In this document: in pieces, positions 32,446 through 40,518 of the stretch
How the letters are laid out: the number at the start of each line of letters is the position of its first letter
Position numbering within the stretch: the first letter of the stretch is position 1
Assembly: GCA_024231905.1 (NCBI GenBank)
Contig: JAAEQC010000199.1
Coordinates: 124,001 to 188,000 of the forward strand
DNA length: 64,000 bases
DNA from: a bacterium
GTDB lineage: Bacteria > Krumholzibacteriota > Krumholzibacteriia > LZORAL124-64-63
Direction of reading: 5' to 3'
Position numbers and translations under genes: made by a program
The notes under the pieces: model-generated
Database searches by the model: none
The model's input: the letters and a program-made list of their open reading frames with translations, nothing else
Told to the model about the DNA's origin: nothing

Positions 32446-33547
32446 GGGCGGCACCTCCCTTGCGGCGCGCCAGCATCTCCTCGCGGAAGCGGGCGAAGAG
32501 GTACTTGCTGTCGCTGGGACCGGGCGCGGCCTCCGGGTGGTACTGCACCGAGTAGGCGGGTGCGGCCACCGCTGCGAGTCCCTCCACCGAGTCGTCGTTG
32601 AGGCTGACGTGGGTGATGCGGGCCACGGACGGATCGAGGCTCTCCGCCGGCACGGCGTAGTTGTGGTTCTGGCTGGTGATCTCCACCCGGCCCGTGGACG
32701 CCCGTCGCACCGGATGGTTGGCCCCGTGGTGGCCGAAGGGGAGCTTCACCGTGTCGGCGCCCAGGGCCCGGGCCAGGAGCTGGTGTCCCAGGCAGATGCC
32801 GAAGACGGGCACCCGGGCGGCGAGCAACGCGCGCACCGTGGCCACCAGCGTCGGCTGGGAGGCCGGATCGCCGGGGCCGTTGCTCAGGAAGACGCCCTCG
32901 GTGGGGGCGGCCAGCAGCGTCGCGGCGGGCGTGTCGGCCGGGAAGACCCGCACCCGGCAGCCCCGGGCCACCAGCTGGCCGAGGATGCTCGTCTTCACGC
33001 CGCAGTCCAGCACCGCCACTTCCAGGGGCCGGGGATCGGCGGGCTGCCGGGGGAACTCCCAGGGTTCGTCGCAACTCACCCGGCGCACCCAGTCAACTTC
33101 GCCCATGGGTGGCAGGGCGCGGGCCTTGGCCACCAGGGCGTCCGGATCGCCGGCTCCCAGCCAGGCCCGGCAGGTGCCTTCGTCGCGGATGACCGTGGTC
33201 AGGGCCCGGGTATCAACATCCGCCAGGGCGGGCACGCCGGCCCGGCGCAGGGCCTCGTCGAGGCTCGTCTCGCGGCGGCGGTGGAAGGTGCGGCGGCAGA
33301 AGTCGCGCACCACCACGGCGGCCGGGTGGACGGCGCCCGATTCGTGATCCGACTCGTGGATGCCGTAGTTGCCGATGTGGCTGGCGGTGAAGACGACGAT
33401 CTGGCCGGCGTAGCTCGGGTCCGAGACGATCTCCTGATAGCCGGTCATGCCCGTGTGGAAGACCAGTTCACCGCCGGCGCCTACGGGCGCGCCGAGGAGG
33501 CGGCCGCGGAACATGCGTCCGGTCTCCAGAGCGATATGGGCCTGCAT
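32429..33547 (-). CDS. carA: Carbamoyl-phosphate synthase small (glutaminase) subunit
   Basis: 372 residues from ATG 33547, whose A overlaps the stop of the AsnRS-like gene (ATGA). The N-terminal domain ([20 protein letters not shown]) and class I glutamine amidotransferase domain are complete. The nucleophile cysteine is in [16 protein letters not shown], with His/Glu in [13 protein letters not shown]. It hydrolyses glutamine and channels ammonia to CarB. Tight overlaps on both sides show one operon under the leader at 34730-34873. Confidence 0.95.
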   Translation of the reverse strand: MQAHIALETGRMFRGRLLGAPVGAGGELVFHTGMTGYQEIVSDPSYAGQIVVFTASHIGNYGIHESDHESGAVHPAAVVVRDFCRRTFHRRRETSLDEALRRAGVPALADVDTRALTTVIRDEGTCRAWLGAGDPDALVAKARALPPMGEVDWVRRVSCDEPWEFPRQPADPRPLEVAVLDCGVKTSILGQLVARGCRVRVFPADTPAATLLAAPTEGVFLSNGPGDPASQPTLVATVRALLAARVPVFGICLGHQLLARALGADTVKLPFGHHGANHPVRRASTGRVEITSQNHNYAVPAESLDPSVARITHVSLNDDSVEGLAAVAAPAYSVQYHPEAAPGPSDSKYLFARFREEMLARRKGGAAHAAQG

Positions 33548-34689
33548 CAGGCTGACCCGGCGTCCTCGGCGGACGTCGCCGCGGCGGGTGGGGCGGCGCC
33601 GGCGAAGGCGGTGCGATCCCGGGGGGCGACCACAGCGTCCTTGATGGAGTCCAGGCCTTGCAGGTACTGGAGCAGGCGCGCCACACCCAGGGCGAAGCCG
33701 CTCCGCGGCAACTCGCGGCGGCCGAAGGGTTCGAGGTGCTCCCGCCAGGCCCGGCGGATGGCGGAGCGGTGGCCGGCGGCCAGTTCCTCGGCGCCGGGAC
33801 CGTCCTCGCCCAGCGGGCGGGCGGCCGCCTGCTGCCGGCCGAAGATCTCGGCGCGTTCCAGTTGCTGACCCAGGGCGGGACTCCGCTCCAGGCGCTCGGC
33901 CATGGCCGCGGCGTCGGTCTCGCGCACGCCCCCGTCCATGGTCTCGCCCGCGTAGGGAAGGATGTACTCCACGGACAGGCACTGCTCCGCGTCGTCCGGA
34001 TCGCCCTGGAGATTGAAGGGTTTCAGCGCCGCCGGCAGGTGGGTCACGAAGAAGGGCAGGTGGCCGAAGTAGCGGCTCAGGGTGGCCTCGGCGTCCCGGT
34101 GCAGGTCCTCGCCGAAGGGCATGGACCAGCCGCGGTCGTTGAGGATGGCCAGGGCCTCGCGGTAGGTGACGCGGGGGTGTTCCAGGGTGAGCATGCGGTC
34201 CAGGCGGGTCACATGCCGGCCGCCCAGGAGTTCGGCGCCCAGGTCAGCGGCCACGGCCTTGACCAGGTGCTCCTGCAGATCGCACAGGCCGGCCAGGTCC
34301 AGGTTCTCCCGCTCGGCCTCGATGAGCTTGAAGGCCGTCAGGTGGCGTTCGTCCACCTTCCACTCCCGGCGCAGCCCCTCGCTTTCGCACCACACGGCGG
34401 GAAAGCCCTGGGCGACCATGCTCTCCAGGGCCAGCTGGCCACCCTGCCCGGCAAAGGCCAGGGCGCCAAAGTGGTCCAGGGTGAAGGACGTGTCCATGGC
34501 CTCGCAGGAGGTGGCCACCGGGGCCACCGAGGCCACCGGAATCTCGTTGTAGCCCTGCTCATCGAGGAAGCGCCGCACGCGCTGCACGACCCGGTTGTGG
34601 ATGGCGAGCCGGCGGGCCAGGGGGCGGGGTCGGCCCGGGGCCAGGAAACGGGCGGCTTGGTAGGGGGGCTCCGGCGCGGCGGTCATCAT
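33547..34689 (-). CDS. AsnRS-core paralogue, probable archaeal-type asparagine synthetase
   Basis: 380 residues from the first of two ATGs after GGAAGGAG. It is a class II aminoacyl-tRNA synthetase catalytic core without the N-terminal anticodon-binding OB domain. Landmarks: VQRVRRFLDEQGYNEIPVAS (motif 1), FPAVWCESEGLRREWKVDERHLTAFKLIEAE (motif 2 region) and GFALGVARLLQYLQGLDSIKDA (motif 3 with its arginine). The true AsnS is at 50582. Proteins of this build in archaea (Pyrococcus type) make asparagine from aspartate, ATP and ammonia. First gene of the operon with carAB, which also handles glutamine-derived nitrogen. Motif 2 keeps the arginine but is looser than AsnS (CESEG replaces FRAEN), so another aminoacyl-adenylate-forming role cannot be excluded. 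Confidence 0.7.
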   Translation of the reverse strand: MMTAAPEPPYQAARFLAPGRPRPLARRLAIHNRVVQRVRRFLDEQGYNEIPVASVAPVATSCEAMDTSFTLDHFGALAFAGQGGQLALESMVAQGFPAVWCESEGLRREWKVDERHLTAFKLIEAERENLDLAGLCDLQEHLVKAVAADLGAELLGGRHVTRLDRMLTLEHPRVTYREALAILNDRGWSMPFGEDLHRDAEATLSRYFGHLPFFVTHLPAALKPFNLQGDPDDAEQCLSVEYILPYAGETMDGGVRETDAAAMAERLERSPALGQQLERAEIFGRQQAAARPLGEDGPGAEELAAGHRSAIRRAWREHLEPFGRRELPRSGFALGVARLLQYLQGLDSIKDAVVAPRDRTAFAGAAPPAAATSAEDAGSA

Positions 34690-34729
34690 GGTTTGCTCCT
34701 TCCGGCGCTCACGGACGCCGATTAAAGGC

Positions 34730-34765
34730 AAAAAAACTCCCCGTCCACCTATTCAGGCGGCGGGG
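34730..34765 (-). terminator. Attenuator-like intrinsic terminator upstream of the asparagine-synthetase-like/carAB operon
   Basis: On the minus strand CCCCG-CCGCC pairs with GGTGG-a-CGGGG (ten pairs, one bulged A) across loop TGAATA, then AG and T7. It lies 41 bases before the first structural gene and after a promoter, so it is positioned to abort transcription. The stop codon of the leader ORF is in the loop, and its last codons form the 5' arm. Confidence 0.8.
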
Positions 34766-34797
34766 CGGTTGGTCTCGGCGTGCTTACGATCGGTCAC
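34753..34797 (-). CDS. Leader peptide ORF, 14 codons, of the operon
   Basis: GTG at 34797, with AAGGAG exactly five bases upstream (34803-34808), encodes MTDRKHAETNRPAA and ends with TGA inside the terminator loop. A ribosome finishing here would cover the 5' arm of the hairpin. One Asn and two Arg codons are present, the amino acids of the downstream pathways, but there is no run of them. Confidence 0.6.
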   Translation of the reverse strand: MTDRKHAETNRPAA

Positions 34798-34844
34798 GGT
34801 CGCTCCTTGCGGGCTCACTGGCCTCGGTTAAAGGATCGAACCGG

Positions 34845-34873
34845 AGAATAGCCGACAGCCCCGCGAGTGTCAA
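34845..34873 (-). promoter_or_regulatory. Sigma70-type promoter of the operon
   Basis: Minus-strand TTGACA (34868-34873), 17-base spacer, TATTCT (34845-34850). The -35 is a perfect consensus. Start of RNA would be near 34838, giving a leader of about 150 nt containing the leader ORF and terminator. Confidence 0.75.
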
Positions 34874-34973
34874 GCGCCCGCGGCCCAGGGTTTGCAGATT
34901 TCCACTATCAGAGCGCAAATTCATCGTTATTAGCCGTTTCCTGGCCGATTTCCGGCCGGAAAGGGATGATTCC

Positions 34974-36986
34974 ATGCCGGACAGCACCGCCCCGGATCGC
35001 CTGGACGTGTCCATCGTCATTCCGGTCTACGACAAGCTGGACTTCACCAAGGCCTGCGTGGCGTCGATCCACGCCGAGCCGTGCCACGCCTCCTGGGAGA
35101 TCGTCGTGGTGGACAACGGTTCCACCGACGGCACGGTCGAGTGGTTGGCCGCCGAGGAGGCCGCCGGCCGTCTGCGCGTGGTCTCACCGGGACAGAACCT
35201 GGGTTTCGCCGCCGGTTGCAACGCGGGGGCGGAGGCGGCGACCGGCCGCCACTTGGTCTTCCTGAACAACGACACCGAAGTCACCGCCGGTTGGCTCGAC
35301 CCCCTGGTGACGACCCTCGATCGTGATCCCCAGGTCCACGCCGTGGGCGCGCGGCTGCTCTACCCGGACCGGACGATTCAGCACGCCGGCGTGGTGCTGG
35401 TGGAATCCCGGCGCAATCTGGGCACGCCCCTGGGCGGCGTCCACGTCCACGAGAAGAAGCCCTGGAACGACCCGGCCGTCCGCCATCCCCAGCGCATGCA
35501 GGCGGTGACTGCGGCGTTGATGGCCGTCCGCCCCGAGGTCTTCGCCCGACTCGGTGGCTTCGATACGGCCTACTGGAACGGCAACGAGGACGTGGACTTC
35601 TGCCTGCGTCTGGGCGAGACCGGCGGCCTGGTGGTCTACCGGCCCGAGTGCGTGGTCTTCCATCACGAGTCCCAGAGCGGTCCGGAACGCTGGGCGCAGA
35701 CGCGCCGGAACATCGAGATCTTCACCGAACGCTGGCAGGATCGCGCCCGGCCGGACTACATCGGCGAGACCGACGGTCAGACCTACGACGCAGGCGCCGG
35801 CCGCATCGGCATGTACGCATCGCCGTCGATCGCCTGGGACCGTCCCTTCGGGCCGGAGACCGCCAGCGTCGTGGTGCTCACCTGGAACGCCCCGGACTAC
35901 GTGCGCCGGTGTGCCGAGTCCCTGGTCCGCCACACCGATCCCCGCCACGAGATCCTCTTCGTCGACAACGGTTCCGACCGCGAGACCCTGGACATCCTGG
36001 CCGAGTTCGAGTCCGCCCATGATCAAGTGCGGGTGATCCGCAACGGCCGCAACCTGGGCTACCCCGCCGGCAACAACGTGGGCATCGCCGCCGCCCGCGG
36101 CGAACACGTCTGCCTGCTCAACAGCGACACGGTGGTGACCGACGGGTGGCTCGAGCGCCTGCTGGCCAAGTTCGCGGACGGGGATGTGGGCCTCGTCGGC
36201 GCGGTCACCAACAGCATCGCCGGGGTCCAGAAGCTGCCTGCGGTGGATTACGACCAACGCACCCTCGAAGGCCTCGACGATTTCGCCGGCCGGCGCGTCG
36301 CGGCCGAGACGGGCAACACCACGCCCGCGTTCCTGCTCACCGGATTCTGCCTGCTGCTGCACCGCGGCCTCCTGGCGCGCATCGGCGGCCTGGACGAGCG
36401 CTTCGGCCAGGGCAACTACGAGGACACCGACTACTGCCTGCGCGCCTTCCTGGCCGGTTGGCGGGCCGTGGCCGCCCAGGACTGCTTCGTCCATCACTTC
36501 GGCAGCCGCAGCTTCGCGGCCGGCAACGTGGACTACATGAAGCAGATCGCCGCGCGCTGGGAGATCTTCCGGCGCAAGTGGAACCTGCCGCCCGAGGCCC
36601 GCGAGACGGGCGACCTGGAGCTGGAGCGCCTGGTGGTAGAAGGCTTTTCGCCGCTCCTGCACACGGAACCGCTGCCGCCGGCCGACGGCGCAGTGCGGCT
36701 GCCTCTGTCCGACTGGGAGATCGAGTCGGGTCTCGAGCGGGGGGAAGGGCTCTTCGCCGCCGGCCGTTTGGCCGAGGCCGAGCAGGTCTTCCGGTCGGTC
36801 CTGCGTGAGGATCCCGCATCCGACCGGGCGGCCGGCGACCTGGCCTGCACCCTGTGGCAGGACGATCCCGCGGTGAATCTGCCCGAAGCCGTGTCCCTGC
36901 TGGAGGGCGTGCTGGAGCGGGACCCGGACAACGAGGACGCGCGGTGGAATCTGCAGGAGATGCAAGGCGTGGCGGTGGCTGACTGA
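34974..36986 (+). CDS. Two-domain family 2 glycosyltransferase with TPR-like tail
   Basis: 670 residues from ATG 34974 (AAAGGG nearby). Two GT-A domains follow each other. The first (10-255) starts DVSIVIPVYDKLDFTKACVASI and has the D-x-D-like LNNDTEV. The second (295-545) starts TASVVVLTWNAPDYVRRCAESL and has LLNSDTVV and the acceptor-side motif GNYEDTDYCLRA. A TPR-like pair is at 580-665 (GLFAAGRLAEAEQVFRSVLREDP). Such proteins add sugars from nucleotide-sugar donors to surface glycans or glycoproteins in the cytoplasm. No other glycan genes adjoin. It is divergent from the operon promoter by about 100 bases. Confidence 0.88.
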   Translation: MPDSTAPDRLDVSIVIPVYDKLDFTKACVASIHAEPCHASWEIVVVDNGSTDGTVEWLAAEEAAGRLRVVSPGQNLGFAAGCNAGAEAATGRHLVFLNNDTEVTAGWLDPLVTTLDRDPQVHAVGARLLYPDRTIQHAGVVLVESRRNLGTPLGGVHVHEKKPWNDPAVRHPQRMQAVTAALMAVRPEVFARLGGFDTAYWNGNEDVDFCLRLGETGGLVVYRPECVVFHHESQSGPERWAQTRRNIEIFTERWQDRARPDYIGETDGQTYDAGAGRIGMYASPSIAWDRPFGPETASVVVLTWNAPDYVRRCAESLVRHTDPRHEILFVDNGSDRETLDILAEFESAHDQVRVIRNGRNLGYPAGNNVGIAAARGEHVCLLNSDTVVTDGWLERLLAKFADGDVGLVGAVTNSIAGVQKLPAVDYDQRTLEGLDDFAGRRVAAETGNTTPAFLLTGFCLLLHRGLLARIGGLDERFGQGNYEDTDYCLRAFLAGWRAVAAQDCFVHHFGSRSFAAGNVDYMKQIAARWEIFRRKWNLPPEARETGDLELERLVVEGFSPLLHTEPLPPADGAVRLPLSDWEIESGLERGEGLFAAGRLAEAEQVFRSVLREDPASDRAAGDLACTLWQDDPAVNLPEAVSLLEGVLERDPDNEDARWNLQEMQGVAVAD

Positions 36987-37397
36987 TCAGCCGGACCGCT
37001 CAGGGAAGACGTAGCAGAGCGACTTCAGATATGCCTGTCCCTTTGCCCAATCCTCACCTGAAAACTCGATACCGACGCGACATTCACCGCGGATCAATTC
37101 CATCATGCGCTCGAAGTCCTTGAGGCGTGCATTGAAAATAATGATGGGACTGTCTCCCGGAGTATCGACGCGATCTTCGGGGAGCTTGCCCTTGCCGTGG
37201 AACAAGAGACGTCCCACTTCGACACTCTCCGCGTCGATCAGCTCGAACAGCTTGACGCTGATCACGACCGAATCCTTGCGAGAAGCGCGCAATGTCGCAA
37301 GGTGATAGCCATCGACATTTGCCCTGCGGAAACACTGCGCTTCCTGGCTGGGGCCGTCCTCTTCCGGCACAACCTCGCATCTATTCAGTGAATTCAT
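36987..37397 (-). CDS. Hypothetical protein, 136 residues
   Basis: I do not recognise this gene. The ATG at 37397 has AGAGGA six bases upstream; the open frame continues to 37766 but that extension is low-quality. It is a soluble mixed alpha/beta protein without signal peptide. It has a hydrophobic strand (SVVISVKLFELID), SPIIIFNARLKDFERMMELI and a C-terminal YLKSLCYVFPERSG. Three of its cysteines lie before or at the core. It is convergent with the glycosyltransferase gene with no gap, sharing its 3' end. Confidence 0.55.
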   Translation of the reverse strand: MNSLNRCEVVPEEDGPSQEAQCFRRANVDGYHLATLRASRKDSVVISVKLFELIDAESVEVGRLLFHGKGKLPEDRVDTPGDSPIIIFNARLKDFERMMELIRGECRVGIEFSGEDWAKGQAYLKSLCYVFPERSG

Positions 37398-37752
37398 GGA
37401 GATCCTCTCATATTCGTCAGCCTGACCCTTATGGGGCGGCTCTTCCCGTGCGTTTGTTTGCTCGAAGCCCTCGTTCGCGTCGTCGATCTCGCCGCCAGCT
37501 ACGCACAAGCAAGACACAGCTTCGACTTTTGCCAACGACTTCGGCCGGATGCCGGGCCACGAGCACTGCACATCGGGTCGTGATGATGAGGATCCCGATA
37601 TCGATATCTGGATAGGCTGCGCTAAAAGGCCCCCGGGGACCCAGGCGCATTCCGTTTCCGAATGTCGGGATGCCCATTTTTTGACCTGACGGGACGACCG
37701 GTCTACGCGATCTTTCCAGCAAGCCCGAATCCAAGCTCGAAGGAGGACCGCC
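37398..37752. other. Gene-free stretch before the methyltransferase
   Basis: I see no convincing gene. A GATATCGATATC palindrome lies near 37592 and a C/G-rich run near 37630. Divergent promoters for 37397 (minus) and 37753 (plus) must lie here but none is clear. Confidence 0.4.
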
Positions 37753-38481
37753 ATGGAATTCCGCAACGACTACGAGGACGCCCGCCGCGCCGCCGCCTAC
37801 GACGAACTGGAGTTCGGCGGCACCTACCACCTGGCCTTCCGCGATTTGCCCGCCCTGCTGGGCGACCATGTTTCCGGCGCCCGCGCCGCGGACTTCGGTT
37901 GCGGCACCGGCCGCACGGCCCGGCTCCTGAAGAGCCTCGGTTTCGACCCGGTGGGCCTGGACATCTCCGCCGAGATGGTGGCTGTGGCCCGGGATCGCGA
38001 CCCGGGCGGCGACTACCGGGTCATCGCCGACGGCGATTTCTCGTCGATCCCGCCGGGCAGCCGCGACCTGGTCCTGTCCGCCTTCACCTTCGACAACATC
38101 CCGGGCCAGGATCGCAAAATCAGCCTCTTCCGTGGCCTGCGCGAGTTGCTGGCTCCGGGCGGCAAGCTCGTCAGCATCGTCTCCACCCCGGAGATCTACC
38201 TGCACGAGTGGGTGACCTTCACCACCCGCGACTACCCGGAGAACCGCAACGCTGGGCCCGGGGACGTGGTGCGGATCATCACCACCGACTATTCCGACGG
38301 CCGTCCGGTGGATGACATTCTCTGGCCCGATCCCGAATACCGTCAGGTGTACCGGGAGGCGGGGCTGGAGGTGGTGGCCTACGAGTTGCCCCTGGCCCGG
38401 GGCGACGAAGAGGAGGACTGGCGGAGCGAGACCGAGGTGGCTCCCTGGGCGATCTACGTGCTGGAGCGCGCCACGGGCTGA
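37753..38481 (+). CDS. Class I SAM-dependent methyltransferase
   Basis: 242 residues after a strong AAGGAGG. SAM motif I is AADFGCGTGRTARLL (45-59), with acidic VGLDIS after it, then LVLSAFTFDNIPGQD and LRELLAPGGKLVSIVS as motifs post-I and III. It looks like a small-molecule methyltransferase of the Methyltransf_25/11 kind. The substrate is unknown and nothing in the neighbourhood points to one. Confidence 0.85.
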   Translation: MEFRNDYEDARRAAAYDELEFGGTYHLAFRDLPALLGDHVSGARAADFGCGTGRTARLLKSLGFDPVGLDISAEMVAVARDRDPGGDYRVIADGDFSSIPPGSRDLVLSAFTFDNIPGQDRKISLFRGLRELLAPGGKLVSIVSTPEIYLHEWVTFTTRDYPENRNAGPGDVVRIITTDYSDGRPVDDILWPDPEYRQVYREAGLEVVAYELPLARGDEEEDWRSETEVAPWAIYVLERATG

Positions 38482-38499
38482 GGCCGGGCGGCGAAAAGA

Positions 38500-38536
38500 A
38501 GGAGCCGGGACGCTCCCTGGGGGTGTCCCGGCTCCT
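38500..38536 (-). terminator. Shared terminator of the methyltransferase and mscL genes
   Basis: GGAGCCGGGAC (38501-38511) pairs with GTCCCGGCTCC (38525-38535), extended by one A-T pair. On the minus strand TTCTTTTC follows. Works best for mscL but lies between convergent genes. Confidence 0.7.
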
Positions 38537-38557
38537 CGATATTCCGCGAGCGGCGAA

Positions 38558-38959
38558 CTACTTGTTGGCCAGGATGTCGCGGATCTCGCCCAGCAGCGTC
38601 TCTTCCTTGGACGGGGCCGGTGGAGCGGCAGGCTTCGCCTCTTCCTTCTTCTTCATGGAATTCATGCCCTTGATGACCATGAAGATGGCGAAGGCGATGA
38701 TGACGAAGTCGAAGATGGTCTGGATGAACTTGCCGTAGTTCAGGGTCACCGCAGCGGTCTCGCCCACGGCTTCCTGCAGGGTGAAGGCCAGCTCGCTGAA
38801 ATCGACCTCGCCCAGCAGCATGCCCAGAGGCGGCATGAGGACGTCCGCCACGAAGGACGAGACGATCTTGCCGAAGGCGGCGCCGATGACGATACCGATG
38901 GCCATGTCCATCACGTTGCCACGCATGGCAAATGCCTTGAATTCCTTCATCATGCTCAT
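38558..38959 (-). CDS. mscL: Large-conductance mechanosensitive channel
   Basis: 133 residues from ATG 38959; GGAGG lies nine bases upstream of it, whereas the ATG at 38968 sits too close. N-terminal [29 protein letters not shown] is the MscL signature and first helix. The second helix is [18 protein letters not shown]. The C-terminal coiled-coil is LLGEIRDIL. It forms a pentameric pore that opens on membrane tension during osmotic downshock. Confidence 0.97.
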   Translation of the reverse strand: MSMMKEFKAFAMRGNVMDMAIGIVIGAAFGKIVSSFVADVLMPPLGMLLGEVDFSELAFTLQEAVGETAAVTLNYGKFIQTIFDFVIIAFAIFMVIKGMNSMKKKEEAKPAAPPAPSKEETLLGEIRDILANK

Positions 38960-39254
38960 GTGATCCATCCTCCGTTTCTGACCTTCCGGTCAACGCGGGT
39001 CGGGCGACGAGCGGATGGACTACCGGTAGCCCTGGAGGCAACCTTACCCTGCCGCTTCACGCTCTCGTGACATTTGCTTGTCGTGCAGTTGATGATGCGG
39101 GACCCCCAGATTCGTCATATCCCGCGCCGAGAATATTCGAATATCGGCGCTCGAGAATCAAGAAGAAAATGTGGACTGAATTAGTACACGATATTAACAA
39201 GGCCGGGGAATGATGTTTTACGAATATAATATTATGTAAAACATAAAAATATGC
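38960..39254. other. AT-rich intergenic region
   Basis: About 300 bases without a gene; the last part (39170-39250) is far richer in A/T than its surroundings and resembles an UP element in front of the promoter at 39255. mscL's own promoter must lie at its start. Confidence 0.5.
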
Positions 39255-39283
39255 TTGACTAACATAATGCCGCTGCCTATAAT
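39255..39283 (+). promoter_or_regulatory. Strong promoter giving a leaderless HTH transcript
   Basis: TTGACT, 17-base spacer, TATAAT. The -10 ends six bases before the ATG at 39290, so the expected RNA start coincides with the start codon. No ribosome-binding sequence precedes it. Confidence 0.7.
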
Positions 39284-39289
39284 GGTGCC

Positions 39290-39502
39290 ATGGCTATCCA
39301 AGTGAACCTCGATCTCATGCTGGTGCGGCGCAAGATGACGCTCACCGAACTCTCGGAGCGCATCGGCATCTCCGTGACCAATCTTTCCCTGCTGAAGACG
39401 GGGAAGGTCAAGGGCATGCGTTTCTCCACCCTCGACGCCATCTGCCGCGAGCTGGACTGCCAGCCCGGCGACATCCTCGAGCATCTGCCGCTGTCCGTGT
39501 GA
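39290..39502 (+). CDS. Small Cro/XRE-type helix-turn-helix regulator (YozG-like)
   Basis: A 70-residue single-domain DNA-binding protein: LMLVRRKMTLTELSERIGISVTNLSLLKTGKVKGM contains the helix-turn-helix, and FSTLDAICRELDCQPGDILEH the closing helices. This is the YozG/HTH_26 type, commonly paired with a small membrane protein, as here (next gene 26 bases on). The putative leaderless mRNA would let it be made even when Shine-Dalgarno initiation is poor. Confidence 0.85.
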   Translation: MAIQVNLDLMLVRRKMTLTELSERIGISVTNLSLLKTGKVKGMRFSTLDAICRELDCQPGDILEHLPLSV

Positions 39503-39528
39503 CCGGTGTTGCCGAAGGGAGGCTCTCC

Positions 39529-39759
39529 ATGGCTCTCAAGCTGAATCCGGGCATCGTGACCGCGGCTTTCCTCAACGTGGTTCTGCTCTGCGGTGTACCG
39601 ATCTTCAAGGACACGGATATCGAGCACTTCCGGCCGCTCCTGGGCATGGCCCTCGTCTTCCCCTGGCTGCTGTACTACGTGATCAGCCGTGTCGTCGCCG
39701 CTGTCCGGAAGGATGCCCGGGAGAAACGTGACCGGGATGATCCCGCGGATTTTGTCTAG
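39529..39759 (+). CDS. Small membrane protein paired with the HTH gene
   Basis: 76 residues from ATG 39529 with GGGAGG upstream. Two hydrophobic segments (GIVTAAFLNVVLLCGVPIF and FRPLLGMALVFPWLLYYVIS) are followed by a charged tail (KDAREKRDRDD). I do not recognise a family. By analogy to YozG plus DUF2975 pairs it may hold or release the regulator; this is inference. Confidence 0.6.
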   Translation: MALKLNPGIVTAAFLNVVLLCGVPIFKDTDIEHFRPLLGMALVFPWLLYYVISRVVAAVRKDAREKRDRDDPADFV

Positions 39760-39947
39760 TCTGCCGAGGGTCTGGCGGCCGCGACGGGTACCCAAGCTCG
39801 CACTCGTCGAGATCTAACCCATTGTAAATAATGCTATAACGTGCCGTATTAAAAATGCAGTATTGTTATCCTATTTGCGGTATATTTCACAAGACGTATC
39901 CATTGGGGGGATACCCATTCGACACAACTCAACGGAGGGAGATGACC

Positions 39948-40469
39948 ATGCGACGAGCATGTGTCGTGGCCGTGCTGTTCCTTTTGGCGACAGCACCGGC
40001 CTTGGCCCAGAACCAGCTGACCGAATCGGTGGTGTCCGGAGGCGGAGCCGAGATGACCGGCAGCCACCGTCTGCGAGGCACCCTGGCCCAGTCGGCGGCG
40101 GGACGGACGGTGGGGCTGAACTACGAACTGAAGATCGGCTACTGGCGGAGCTACGGCGAGTCGGTTTCGGCCGCGCCGGACGTTCCGCACCATGTCTGGG
40201 ATTTCCGGGGGAATCACCCGAATCCCTTCAATCCCATGACCACCATCAGCTTTTCCCTGCCTGCACCGGGTCAGGTCAAGCTCCTGGTCTACAACCTGCG
40301 CGGCGAACTGGTGCGAACGCTCGCGAACACGAACTACGAGGCCGGCGCCCACGAGATCGCCTGGAACGGACGGAACGATGCGGGCGCCGAAGTGGCGTCC
40401 GGTATCTACTTCGCCCGCCTCGCTTCGGACCACGGCATCCTGACCCGCAAGATGGCGCTGACGCGCTAG
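39948..40469 (+). CDS. Short secreted protein with sorting-like FlgD-Ig domain
   Basis: 173 residues; the ATG at 39948 fits GGAGGG nine bases upstream and starts a signal peptide (RRACVVAVLFLLATAPALAQ). Only about 50 residues (LTESVVSGGGAEMTGSHRL ... YELKIGYWRSY) precede the C-terminal domain ([17 protein letters not shown] ... GIYFARLASDH ... KMALTR). Proteins of this small type typically precede larger surface proteins in this group. The next gene starts 49 bases later and may be a partner. Confidence 0.8.
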   Translation: MRRACVVAVLFLLATAPALAQNQLTESVVSGGGAEMTGSHRLRGTLAQSAAGRTVGLNYELKIGYWRSYGESVSAAPDVPHHVWDFRGNHPNPFNPMTTISFSLPAPGQVKLLVYNLRGELVRTLANTNYEAGAHEIAWNGRNDAGAEVASGIYFARLASDHGILTRKMALTR

Positions 40470-40518
40470 GGGAATCGCGGGGGATGCCCCGCCCACACGA
40501 CTCTGGAGGGAGACCAAG

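Noticed and set aside
34690-34838. T-box riboswitch for the asparagine-synthetase-like operon
   Set aside because: No T-box bulge sequence (GGTGGNACCGCG-like) and too short; the leader-ORF/terminator layout fits better.
37398-37766. N-terminal extension of the hypothetical gene at 36987
   Set aside because: The extension has no ribosome site and erratic amino-acid use, whereas ATG 37397 has AGAGGA at a good distance.
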